Below are positions 53,176-61,955 of a stretch of DNA of 64,000 bases, in pieces. Positions within the stretch are counted from its first letter, which is position 1, and the number at the start of each line of letters is the position of its first letter. The notes under the pieces were generated by a model. That model was not told the origin of the DNA, searched no databases, and worked only from the letters and a program-made list of their open reading frames with translations. The position numbers were made by a program, and so were the translations under genes. The DNA comes from Verrucomicrobiales bacterium (GTDB lineage: Bacteria; Verrucomicrobiota; Verrucomicrobiia; Verrucomicrobiales; DEV007), in NCBI GenBank assembly GCA_029233965.1, contig JARGOP010000001.1:80498-144497 (forward strand). The letters run 5' to 3'.

Positions 53176-54522
53176 CTATTTTCCGATGCAGAAACTGCTG
53201 AAGATTTCGCCCAGGATTTCTTCAACGTCGGTTTTCCCGATGACATCCCCGATCGCGCTCAAGCCTTCCCGCAGGTCCATGGCAACGAATTCAGGTGATT
53301 CGTTCAGCTCAAGGTTACTCCCCGCCTGCTTGAAGAATTGAGCAGCCTGTTTCAGGCAGTGCTGGTGTCGTGCGTTGATCGCCGTGAGGCTGCTGGTGTT
53401 GATGTCACCGTTTTTCACGAGAGTTTCGTAGAGATGATCTCTCAATGTCTCTGCGGTTGCCGGATCGAGGCACGAAATCGAAAGACCCTCCTCACCAATC
53501 CAGTCGGCGTGCATCGGGAGGTCAGATTTGTTCAGAATCCGGACAATTCGTGAATTCTCCGGGAATTCGATGCTGGCAGTCTCCTGCGCGGAGGCACTGG
53601 CATCAATGACCCAGAGAATCAGTTCCGCCCGGGCCAACTGCTCTTTGCTTCGCTCGATCCCCTGCTGCTCGATCGTTCCGGCGTTTTCCCGAATTCCTGC
53701 CGTATCGATGAGGCGGATCGGAATGCCGTTGAGATTGATGACTTCCTCAATTGTGTCGCGGGTGGTCCCGGCCTCGTCGGTGACGATGGCGCGATCAAAG
53801 CCCAGCATGAGGTTAAGAAGGCTGGATTTTCCTGCATTCGGGCTTCCGCAAATCACTGTGCAAAGCCCCTCCCGCAAAATTCTGCCCTGATCCGCTGTCG
53901 CGAGGAGTCGGTCAATGGCGTTCCGGATTTCGTGAAGTCGGCTCAGCAAAGCGGCAGAGGAATCGGGGTCAATATCCTCGTCCGGAAAGTCAATGTAGGC
54001 TTCAAGATGGGCAAGAAGAGCAATCACCTTCTGCCGGATTTCCTCCAACTCGGATCCCAGCCGTCCTGAAAGTTGTTCCTGCGCGGCTCTCGCGGCAAGA
54101 TCCGTACTTGCAGAAATAAGATCCATGATCGCCTCCGCCTGCGTGAGGTCCATCATTCCATTGAAGAAGGCCCGCTGGGAAAATTCCCCCGGTTCCGCAG
54201 GAACCGCGCCCGCTTCGAGAACCAGCTCCAGAATACGCTTCGTGACGACGACACCGCCGTGACCGGCAATCTCAACGGTATCTTCTCCTGTGAAGCTCGC
54301 CGGCCCCGGAAACCAGGTCATGAGGACATCATCGACGGGCACTCCTGCAGAGTCGACAATCCGCCCGAAATGCTGGGATCTCGCTTTCCACTTTTCCTGC
54401 GGCCTTCCTCTGAAGATCGATGCCACGATCTCGCAGGCATCGGCACCACTGACACGGATGAGTGAGACAGCGCCCATTCCGGGGGCGGTGGCAATAGCTG
54501 CGATGGTTGTGCTGGTGTTCAC
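53176..54522 (-). CDS. mnmE: tRNA uridine-34 modification GTPase MnmE
   Basis: A 448-residue protein with a GTG start at 54522. The N-terminal tetrahydrofolate-binding domain begins TIAAIATAPGMGAVSLIRVS; the G domain (about 215-370) has GSPNAGKSSLLN (G1), DEAGTTRD (G2), DTAGIREN (G3) and NKSD (G4); the C-terminus FCIGK carries the essential Cys. With MnmG it makes the cmnm5U34 modification in tRNAs. mnmG is not adjacent. Divergent from radC with 91 bp between starts. Confidence 0.97.
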   Translation of the reverse strand: MNTSTTIAAIATAPGMGAVSLIRVSGADACEIVASIFRGRPQEKWKARSQHFGRIVDSAGVPVDDVLMTWFPGPASFTGEDTVEIAGHGGVVVTKRILELVLEAGAVPAEPGEFSQRAFFNGMMDLTQAEAIMDLISASTDLAARAAQEQLSGRLGSELEEIRQKVIALLAHLEAYIDFPDEDIDPDSSAALLSRLHEIRNAIDRLLATADQGRILREGLCTVICGSPNAGKSSLLNLMLGFDRAIVTDEAGTTRDTIEEVINLNGIPIRLIDTAGIRENAGTIEQQGIERSKEQLARAELILWVIDASASAQETASIEFPENSRIVRILNKSDLPMHADWIGEEGLSISCLDPATAETLRDHLYETLVKNGDINTSSLTAINARHQHCLKQAAQFFKQAGSNLELNESPEFVAMDLREGLSAIGDVIGKTDVEEILGEIFSSFCIGK

Positions 54523-54613
54523 GATAATGCTGAATGTGTGAGTGTTTCAGCCTGTGGCAAGCCGGAAAACCGTTGCAGAATTCCGCTTCAACCTGCAATC
54601 TGCCTCCCGAAGT

Positions 54614-55306
54614 ATGTTGATTAAGGATTTACCGGAAGATGAGCGTCCCCGTGAGCGTATCGCCGCGCATGGAGCAGAGTCGCTGAGTGATGCCGAAATT
54701 CTCGCGCTCTTCTTTGGAACCGGGCGTCAGGGAGTGAGTGCCGTGGAGCTGGGACGTGATATGATTTCCCGATTCGGCAGTTTGCGGAATCTGTCGCGGG
54801 CGACCGTTGCCGAGTTGCTGCAGATCAACGGAATTGGCCCGGCGAAAGCAGCTCAACTTGCTGCTGTCTTCGAGTTTGGACGGCGGCTCTCGCGCGAAGC
54901 GTTTACGGATACGCCCGTGACCTGCCCGGAGGAGGTTTACGCCCTCGTGGGCTCATCGATGCAATGCCTGTCTCAGGAGTCGGTCCGGGTCATCTTACTG
55001 AATCACCGGAAAAAGCTGATTCACATCGACGAAGTCTTCCGGGGAACGGGAAACGAATCCTTTGCGAATCCTCCGGAAATTTTGAGGCGCGCAATCAGTC
55101 ATGCCGCTCATTCGATGATTCTCGTCCACAATCATCCATCAGGAGATCCTTCGCCGAGTCGTGCTGATCATGAAGTGACAAAGAGAATGGCTGATGCGTG
55201 CCGGGCTGTGGGAATTGAGTTTACTGACCATGTGGTGATCGGTGGTGAATCAGGAGTCCATGAGAGAGCTCCCTACTTCAGCTTTAGAGAAGCGGGATTG
55301 CTATGA
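54614..55306 (+). CDS. radC: RadC family JAB-domain protein
   Basis: Start at the ATG at 54614, since MLIKDLPEDERPRERIAAHG is the standard RadC beginning; the frame extends upstream to 54542 without support. 230 residues: helix-hairpin-helix part (LQINGIGPAKAAQLAAV), then the JAB/MPN metalloprotease-like domain with VILLNHRKKLI and the metal motif LVHNHPSGDPSPSRADHEVT (HxH-x7-S-x2-D). The long-assumed role in DNA repair is doubtful in the literature; the biochemical function is open. The gene stands alone. Confidence 0.92.
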   Translation: MLIKDLPEDERPRERIAAHGAESLSDAEILALFFGTGRQGVSAVELGRDMISRFGSLRNLSRATVAELLQINGIGPAKAAQLAAVFEFGRRLSREAFTDTPVTCPEEVYALVGSSMQCLSQESVRVILLNHRKKLIHIDEVFRGTGNESFANPPEILRRAISHAAHSMILVHNHPSGDPSPSRADHEVTKRMADACRAVGIEFTDHVVIGGESGVHERAPYFSFREAGLL

Positions 55307-55542
55307 ATCCGGAAGGAAGGTGCGGAAAGATGGGCGTTGCGCCTGAAATGCCTGCCCGCGGGAAACAAGGGTTTTGCCTCTCAAAAATGAGAACTCTTAG
55401 CAGGTTATGGAAATTTTAGATAAACTTAACTTTCTGCCTCGAAATACGAAGATTTCATTGGTGTTTCGGTGTTTTGTGAGTAAATGACAGGTGGTAATTT
55501 GCCTAAAACAGGGCCATATTTACGACTGACTTCAAAGCCGCT

Positions 55543-57831
55543 TTGATTTCGACGAGAGACAAATCTGAAACGTTTATTTTCAGTGGGTTCCCTAAGCCCG
55601 CTGTTCTCTGCTTCTTCGTGACTATTTTCCTTGCGGCACCTTCCGCTGCTTTCGCTCAGGTCACGGGTTTTGATTTTGCGGCATCGCCTTCTGAAGAGAC
55701 CATCGATCTGGATATTCAGAGCGACTTTTCCGATTTTGACGAAGACCTGGGCATCGCCAGGGCGCGTGGGGATGTGATCGTGAAATACGGTGGCGTAACG
55801 ATCCGCGCCGAGCAGGTCGAATACCACCAGTTTTCGGGGAAGATTTTCGCCAGAGATAATGTCCGCGTTTATCGCAATGGGGAAACGATCGAGGCTGAAG
55901 AGATCATTTACAACGTCAACACCGGTGAGATGACGACGAGTGATCTCAAGAGTGCTCTGGAACCCCTCTTCTACACGACTGATGAAGTGATCCGTCCGGA
56001 GGAAGGCACTGATGGTCCCATCACCTTGCTGAATTCGGATTTCACGACTCACGATTCGGCGAATCCAAACTATCGCTTCAAGGTTAAGAAGCTTGAGGTT
56101 TATCCGGATGACCGTGTTGTGATGCATGGGGCAAAGCTCTACATGGGCAAAATTCCAGTGATGTGGTTCCCCTACTATGTCCAGCCGATGGATTCCGATC
56201 TCGGCTATTACTTCACCCCGGGTTGGAATTCTGTCTGGGGTGGATTCCTCCTGAATCGCTACGGATTTATGGTGGGTGAAGATATCTTCGCAAAAGCACA
56301 TCTCGATCTAAGAACCGAGCGTGGTGTTGCAGGCGGTTTCGAATTTGAAGCAGCGGAGTTTCGCGATAATCCGAATATCGGAAGACTGAATCTGTACTAC
56401 GCCAACGATTCGAATCCTCAGTTGGGATTCAACGGGATTACACGAACCACCGCTGTTGATCCCAATCGATATCGGGTGAATTTCCAGCATCGCATCTATT
56501 TCCCGGGTTCCGATGATGAGACCTTCTTTTTAGACTTCGATATCAATAAGCTTTCGGACGCTTTCGTGTATGAGGATTTCTTTCCGGGAGAGTTCCGAAT
56601 TGATCCGCAGCCGGATAACCTGATCAATCTGAACAAGCTGTTCGATCAGGGGGAGATTTCGTTGACTGGTCGCTTCGCCGTGAATGAGTTCTTCCAGACG
56701 GACACCCGCTCACCTGAGCTTGCCGTCGATATCATTCGCACGCCTCTTGGTGAATCAGGATTTTTCTACGAGGGACTCACGACCTACGGCATTATTGGTG
56801 AAGAGCTTTCTGAAGATGCGCTCCTCGCCGGATTCACCGATCCTGCGGAATTCAATCGTTTTCAGACTTACCACGAGTTCCTCTTCCCGACTCAACTGGC
56901 CGGCTTCCTCAACGTGACTCCGCGTGTTGGGGCAGGTTACCGGAATTATTCCAATTTCGATATTCCGGGTATTGATACCTTCGAAAGCACGACTACTCAT
57001 GCCGGAATCGACATTTCCTTCAAGATGTCGAAGAACTCCCCGAATATCGTCAATCGTCGTCTTGGTCTTGACGGGCTTCTTCACGTCGTCAGGCCGTACC
57101 TGAACTACTCGCTGGTAAGAACGGATGAGGTCAACGGACGTTTCACGCCGATTGATCGTTTCGCTCCCACGACGAGGCTCCGGCCTATTGATATGCCTCT
57201 ATTCACGACGATTGATGATTTACGTGACTGGCAAATTATCCGTGCGGGAATCTCCCAAAGGTGGTTCACGAAGCGAAACGGGAATTCCCATGAGTGGCTC
57301 TCGCTCAATAACTACCTCGAGCTTTACCCCGAAGATCCGGAGTTTAATCGCGACACCTCAAATTTCTTCACCGAAGTCGCCTGGAATCCTGTTCCCTGGC
57401 TGAGTGCAAATACCGTGGCCCAGTTTCCTCTCTTTGATGATACCCTCGATTTCACCGAGATCACTTCCAACGTCTACTTTATGCCTAACGATTGGTTCAG
57501 GATCGGCTTTGGTCGATACTTTCTCGACAACCACCCGATCTTTCAGGACTCGAACCTTTACACACTCTCAACCTACACGCGTTTGAGCGACGACTGGGGA
57601 TTCAGCACCAATCATCGTTTCGAGGCGGATGACGGCACGATGGAGTATCAGCAGTACTCGGTTCACAAAGATCTTGCGAGCTGGACCGCCACTCTTGGAG
57701 GAATCATTCGCGATAACCGCGTTGGAGAGAATGAGTACGGAGTTCTGCTTAGCTTAACCTTGAAGGCCTTTCCGAAAGTCCGTCTTCCGGTCGATTTCCA
57801 GCCGGGTGGGCTCGGAGCTGAAGACAATTAG
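55543..57831 (+). CDS. LPS-assembly protein LptD-like
   Basis: A 762-residue outer-membrane protein. The only start upstream of the signal is TTG at 55543 (no ATG occurs in frame); signal VLCFFVTIFLAAPSAAFAQ. Residues about 60-190 form an OstA/LptA-like beta-jellyroll (ARARGDVIVKYGGVTIRAEQ, YHQFSGKIFARDNVRVY), then the LptD barrel with HGAKLYMGKIPVMWFPYYVQ, the best-conserved stretch of the family. The barrel continues to the C-terminus with many aromatic strands. It inserts lipopolysaccharide into the outer leaflet, so the host should make LPS. Cys pairs seen in E. coli LptD are absent. Confidence 0.85.
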   Translation: MISTRDKSETFIFSGFPKPAVLCFFVTIFLAAPSAAFAQVTGFDFAASPSEETIDLDIQSDFSDFDEDLGIARARGDVIVKYGGVTIRAEQVEYHQFSGKIFARDNVRVYRNGETIEAEEIIYNVNTGEMTTSDLKSALEPLFYTTDEVIRPEEGTDGPITLLNSDFTTHDSANPNYRFKVKKLEVYPDDRVVMHGAKLYMGKIPVMWFPYYVQPMDSDLGYYFTPGWNSVWGGFLLNRYGFMVGEDIFAKAHLDLRTERGVAGGFEFEAAEFRDNPNIGRLNLYYANDSNPQLGFNGITRTTAVDPNRYRVNFQHRIYFPGSDDETFFLDFDINKLSDAFVYEDFFPGEFRIDPQPDNLINLNKLFDQGEISLTGRFAVNEFFQTDTRSPELAVDIIRTPLGESGFFYEGLTTYGIIGEELSEDALLAGFTDPAEFNRFQTYHEFLFPTQLAGFLNVTPRVGAGYRNYSNFDIPGIDTFESTTTHAGIDISFKMSKNSPNIVNRRLGLDGLLHVVRPYLNYSLVRTDEVNGRFTPIDRFAPTTRLRPIDMPLFTTIDDLRDWQIIRAGISQRWFTKRNGNSHEWLSLNNYLELYPEDPEFNRDTSNFFTEVAWNPVPWLSANTVAQFPLFDDTLDFTEITSNVYFMPNDWFRIGFGRYFLDNHPIFQDSNLYTLSTYTRLSDDWGFSTNHRFEADDGTMEYQQYSVHKDLASWTATLGGIIRDNRVGENEYGVLLSLTLKAFPKVRLPVDFQPGGLGAEDN

Positions 57832-57974
57832 TCCTGAAGATTCAAGGACTCCCGATTCCGGGCATCGCCGGGGCAGTTGATGAAACGTCACACGGCTGTT
57901 TGAAAGCGATCTCCTCGTATTGTCTCTGCTTTTCGTTTGCCGCAGGGCATCGGTCATCGTTATAAACTCAGTGC

Positions 57975-59264
57975 ATGTGGTGCCACGTTATCAGGCTCGT
58001 TTTTCTGTCAGCCATTCTTTTCAGCGGTAGTGGATGCAACTCTGACCCTGAAAGCAAGCCGGTCAAAGTTATTGTGCCATTCGCTCCCGGCGGCGGGAGT
58101 GATACCCTCGCCAGGGTTGTTGTTCGAGAGATTCAGGATCAGAGAAAAGGTGACTCACCCTGGGTCATCATCAACGTTCCCGGTGCAGGCGGAACGATCG
58201 GGAGTAGACGGGTGAAAAACGCAAGACCTGACGGAAAAACACTTCTGTTTCTGCACGACGGAATCCTGACGGCAAAATATGCCGGGCAGGCGATTTACGG
58301 GCCCGAGGCATTCACTCCAATTGCAGTGACCGGTCAACTAGGCATGGTCATTTGTGTTGCTGAGGACAGCGAGTTCCAATCCCTGGACGACCTCATGCAG
58401 AAGGCGTCGGTTGAACCGGAAAGCGTCACTTTTGCGGCAAATATCGGTGCCCCAAGCTACTTCATGGCGAGACGTCTTGAGCAGGCTCAGGGCGAGGCTG
58501 CCTTTCGCTATGTGCAGTCGGGCGGAGGAGCCCGCCGGTTTGCGGACCTCTCCGGCGGTCATGTTGCGGCAAGCGCATTCTCGATTTCTGAATACCTCAA
58601 CTTCCGCGAGGGTGGAATCCGCGCTCTTGCAGTTCTTGATCGTGTGCGTCATCCTGCCATGCCTGATGTGCCCAGCGCGATCGAAGAAGGCTACCCGATT
58701 ACCTACACCAATCTTCAGGGATGGTGGGCACCGGCGGGAACTCCGGAGTCCACGGTGAAAAACTTACAACTTACCCTGCAGGCTGCCATCGAGTCCCCTG
58801 AGATGCAGGCTTATTCGGAGCAGCAGTGCATTGATCCCGTCTTTCTGAGTTCAACCGAACTCGAGCTGGCAATGAAGGAAAAAGCAAGCGAACTGGTTCA
58901 GCTGGAGCTCGGCTTCGAACGCAAGCATTTGCCTCCGGTGGAGTGGATGCTTGCCGTTTGCCTCCTCGCGGGAGGTATCCTCGCGAGAGGTAAACCGATA
59001 AAGCCCCGGCTCAAGTCTGGAATGGAGACGGCTCCAGTTCATTGGAGACGGAATTTCGGGCTTGCCGCCGTCCTTGCCGCGTTCATCGCCTCCCTCAGTC
59101 TCCCTGCTGCTATGTTCCTTGTCGCGGGGATTCCCTTCATGCTGGCGAGCGGCATTCTTACGATGGGATTCAAGGACTTTCGGACTACTGCGATGGTGGC
59201 GATCGCAGCTCCGGCGATTCTCTTTCTTTTCCTCTCGACCCTTTTGGGGATTGATCTGCCATGA
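57975..59264 (+). CDS. TctC-type binding protein fused to a TctB-like membrane domain
   Basis: A 429-residue protein. Lipoprotein signal (RLVFLSAILFSGSGCNSD), then the TctC/Bug solute-binding fold: KVIVPFAPGGGSDTLARVV, INVPGAGGTIGSRRVKNARP, AAIESPEMQAYSEQQ. TctC alone is about 320 residues. Here about 110 more follow with four hydrophobic stretches (VEWMLAVCLLAGGILA, FGLAAVLAAFIASLSLPAAM, FLVAGIPFMLASGILTMG, TTAMVAIAAPAILFLFLSTL), which look like the small TctB subunit. The stop overlaps the tctA start by 4 bp. No free tctB is present, so the fusion supplies both subunits of the tripartite tricarboxylate transporter. Confidence 0.85.
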   Translation: MWCHVIRLVFLSAILFSGSGCNSDPESKPVKVIVPFAPGGGSDTLARVVVREIQDQRKGDSPWVIINVPGAGGTIGSRRVKNARPDGKTLLFLHDGILTAKYAGQAIYGPEAFTPIAVTGQLGMVICVAEDSEFQSLDDLMQKASVEPESVTFAANIGAPSYFMARRLEQAQGEAAFRYVQSGGGARRFADLSGGHVAASAFSISEYLNFREGGIRALAVLDRVRHPAMPDVPSAIEEGYPITYTNLQGWWAPAGTPESTVKNLQLTLQAAIESPEMQAYSEQQCIDPVFLSSTELELAMKEKASELVQLELGFERKHLPPVEWMLAVCLLAGGILARGKPIKPRLKSGMETAPVHWRRNFGLAAVLAAFIASLSLPAAMFLVAGIPFMLASGILTMGFKDFRTTAMVAIAAPAILFLFLSTLLGIDLP

Positions 59265-60751
59265 TGCTCTTTGCCGACCTTTTCATTTCCCTCCCGTGGA
59301 TTGCTCTAGGCGTATGTGTCGGAATCATTGTGGGAGCTGTTCCGGGGCTTACCGGAGCGATGGTGATTGCTTTGGCAGTTCCTCTGACTTTCACCATGGA
59401 CGAAGCCGATGCGCTGGCTCTTCTTGTTTCGCTCTACACAGGCTCCGTCAGTGGAGGGCTCATCTCAGCAACTCTCCTGAAGATACCGGGAACCCCGGCT
59501 TCGATGATTACGATCCTTGATGCGCACCCCATGGCGGAGGCAGGTCAGGCGGGACGAGCCCTTGGAATCGGTATCACCGCTTCCCTGTTTGGCGGATTAT
59601 TCTCGGGGCTCGCGTTGGTTCTCCTGGCAAAACCGGTCGCCGCCTGGTCGATCTATCTGGGACCCTACGATCTTTTCGCGCTTGTTTTCGTTGCGCTTAT
59701 TTTTATCATCGCCGTCGCTGAACCCGGGAGAGTGGGAATGGGAAAAGGCATTCTCGCCGGTTGCATCGGAGTGGCGATCTCTCTTCCCGGCGTTCATCCC
59801 GCCACCGGGGAAATCCGCTACACCTTCGGGATCGCTGAGCTTAATGACGGATTCAATCTACTCCCCGTATTGATTGGCCTTTTTGCTTTCAGCCAGGCGT
59901 GGAAGGATCTCACTGCAACGCCCGGGAAAATTCAGAGCGTCGTTTCCGAATCCTTGAGGATCACGCTTCCGTTCTCGCTCTGGATCAAGCAGGTCCCGAA
60001 TCTGATTCGCTCATCCGCTATCGGAACCTTTGTTGGAATCCTGCCCGGGATTGGTGCCAATGTCGGGTCAGTGATTTCCTATGGTGCCGCGAAACATCTT
60101 TCACGCGAACCTGAGCGCTTTGGAAAAGGATCCGAAGAGGGCCTGATCGCTTCGGAGTCGGCAAATAATGCGACAGTGGGAGGCGCGCTCATTCCTCTCA
60201 TTTCCCTGGGGATACCGGGAAGCGTGATTGATGCGATACTCATTGGCGCCTTCGTTATCCACGGCCTGCAACCGGGGCCCCTTCTCTTTCAGAATCATCC
60301 GGAGACGGTTCAGGGGCTCCTTGGTGCCTATCTGGTCTCAAACCTCATCATGGCGATTGTCATGCTCGCCGGGATCCGGTGGATCGCCCGATTGGGTGGC
60401 GTGTCCAAACTGCGCCTTGCCCCAATCATTCTGCTCTGCTGCGTCGCTGGAAGCTACTGCACCGGCAATCGGCTCTTCGATGTGTGGATTATGGTCGCGT
60501 TCGGTGTTGTGGGACTCATCCTGGAACGATATCGGATTCCTCCCGCTCCTCTCGTGATCGGTTTTGTGCTTGCGCCTCTCGCCGAGGAGAACCTTGCCGC
60601 CGGGTTGATGATTCATGGTGGGAGTTACGCTCCCCTGTTTTATAGCCCCTTTCCGATCATCTGCTTTTGCCTCGCTGCTTTGCTGATTATTCTCAGCGTG
60701 AAGGCATTAACGAAAACAGCCCCACCGGCAGAAACCAATGGGGCTGAATAA
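59261..60751 (+). CDS. tctA: Tripartite tricarboxylate transporter, large permease TctA
   Basis: A 496-residue integral membrane protein with about 11-12 helices and the TctA signature GAVPGLTGAMVIALAVPLTF, a second near-copy GTFVGILPGIGANVGSVISY, and PGSVIDAILIGAFVIHGLQPG. Length is normal for TctA (about 500). It forms the transport channel for a di- or tricarboxylate or related organic acid, together with the fused TctC-TctB gene upstream. Its 3' end overlaps a hairpin (60717-60746) that terminates the convergent gene. Confidence 0.93.
   Translation: MMLFADLFISLPWIALGVCVGIIVGAVPGLTGAMVIALAVPLTFTMDEADALALLVSLYTGSVSGGLISATLLKIPGTPASMITILDAHPMAEAGQAGRALGIGITASLFGGLFSGLALVLLAKPVAAWSIYLGPYDLFALVFVALIFIIAVAEPGRVGMGKGILAGCIGVAISLPGVHPATGEIRYTFGIAELNDGFNLLPVLIGLFAFSQAWKDLTATPGKIQSVVSESLRITLPFSLWIKQVPNLIRSSAIGTFVGILPGIGANVGSVISYGAAKHLSREPERFGKGSEEGLIASESANNATVGGALIPLISLGIPGSVIDAILIGAFVIHGLQPGPLLFQNHPETVQGLLGAYLVSNLIMAIVMLAGIRWIARLGGVSKLRLAPIILLCCVAGSYCTGNRLFDVWIMVAFGVVGLILERYRIPPAPLVIGFVLAPLAEENLAAGLMIHGGSYAPLFYSPFPIICFCLAALLIILSVKALTKTAPPAETNGAE
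60717..60746 (-). terminator. Terminator of the TIM-barrel gene, inside the end of tctA
   Basis: CAGCCCCA (60717-60724) and TGGGGCTG (60739-60746) form an 8-bp stem; read on the minus strand it is followed by TTTT at 60713-60716. It lies 29 bp beyond the stop of the gene at 60775-61767 and within the last codons of tctA, so the two converging genes share this DNA. Confidence 0.6.
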
Positions 60752-60774
60752 AAGCCGGATCTTAGCTGTTGAAA

Positions 60775-61767
60775 TCAGCGGTCGAACTGAGCATCAAAGA
60801 CGATATTCGAAGGTGGGAAATCCACCTTTTTCACAAAAGCAGCTGATTCTGTCCCGCCGGCAACGCGATCCATCCCGCCGTCTTCCCATTCGACGGAAAG
60901 CGGTCCGGTATATTCGATATCGTTGAGGGCACGAATAATGCGCTCGAAATTAATTTTGCCCCGTCCCACTGACTTGAAGTCCCAGAAACGGCGACGGTTG
61001 TGAAAATCGAGATGGCCTCCGAAAACTCCGGCATCAACGGGATGATCAGACCAGCTCACGTCCTTCATGTGAACGTGATTGATTCGGTCCGAGAAGCGGT
61101 AGATGAACTCAACGTAATCGACCCCTTGATAGCCCAAGTGGCTCGGATCGTAGTTAAATCCGAAGGCAGGGTGATAATCGATCGCCTCCAGCGCGGTCTC
61201 GGCTGAGGCAATATCAAATGCAATCTCCGTCGGATGAACCTCAAGAGCAAATTTGATTCCGTTCTCCTGGAACACATCCATGATGGGGCCGAAACGGTCC
61301 GCAAAATCCATAAAACCCGCCTCAATCTGGCCGGGCATGACGGGAGGAAATGAGTAGAGGAGATGCCAAATCGAAGAACCGGTGAATCCATTGACCACCT
61401 TCACACCGAATTCCTTCGCAGCCACTGCAGTCTTCTTGAGTTCCTCCGCAGCCCGTTGCCTCACTCCTTCCGGATCGCCATCACCCCAGATGTACTCCGG
61501 GAGAATCTGCTGATGTCGGCTATCAATCAGGTCGCAAACCGCCTGCCCAACGAGGTGACTTGAGATCGCGAAGCACTTCATGTCGTGTTTCGAGAGCAAT
61601 TCCCGTTTTGCGGCGCAATAGGCGGCATCTGCTTTGTCCACTTCAAAGTGATCACCCCAGCAGCCGAACTCGACTCCATCGTAGCCCATTTCCTTTGCTT
61701 TGATGATGGCGGATTCACAATCGAGATCAGCCCACTGGCCGGTGAAAAGAGTTACTGGTCGTCCCAT
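60775..61767 (-). CDS. Sugar-phosphate isomerase/epimerase-like TIM-barrel protein
   Basis: A 330-residue protein of the xylose-isomerase-like (AP endonuclease family 2) superfamily: opening [34 protein letters not shown] (metal-binding Glu), [14 protein letters not shown] (Glu), [20 protein letters not shown] (Asp/His), [11 protein letters not shown] (His), and [10 protein letters not shown] (Glu). Metal ligands of the family are all present. No signal peptide, so cytoplasmic. Probably isomerises or epimerises a sugar or inositol-type compound; the substrate is unknown. Single gene with its own terminator. Confidence 0.87.
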   Translation of the reverse strand: MGRPVTLFTGQWADLDCESAIIKAKEMGYDGVEFGCWGDHFEVDKADAAYCAAKRELLSKHDMKCFAISSHLVGQAVCDLIDSRHQQILPEYIWGDGDPEGVRQRAAEELKKTAVAAKEFGVKVVNGFTGSSIWHLLYSFPPVMPGQIEAGFMDFADRFGPIMDVFQENGIKFALEVHPTEIAFDIASAETALEAIDYHPAFGFNYDPSHLGYQGVDYVEFIYRFSDRINHVHMKDVSWSDHPVDAGVFGGHLDFHNRRRFWDFKSVGRGKINFERIIRALNDIEYTGPLSVEWEDGGMDRVAGGTESAAFVKKVDFPPSNIVFDAQFDR

Positions 61768-61901
61768 AAGATATTCTAAGAGTAATGATTAAGCTGTGTC
61801 AGAGATCGATAATTACTGTTTTGCCATATACGGATCAAGCGGTAAATCACGTATTCCGGAGAAGTCACATTCGCGCTTGAATTCAATTCGCCGGAAAGCA
61901 A

Positions 61902-61928
61902 AAACGCCGATCAATTTGATCGGCGTTT
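61902..61928. terminator. Terminator of the TpsB gene
   Basis: AAACGCCGATC and GATCGGCGTTT form an 11-bp stem with a 5-nt loop, 28 bp after the stop of the ShlB/FhaC gene on the minus strand. On that strand the hairpin ends in TTTT. The arms are almost a perfect palindrome, so it could act in both directions. Confidence 0.8.
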
Positions 61929-61955
61929 CGATTGATTAATGAAGCTGATGAGAAA

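Noticed and set aside
57754..57957. Small minus-strand frame between LptD and TctC
   Set aside because: It overlaps the end of the LptD gene, has no recognisable start context and no family resemblance.
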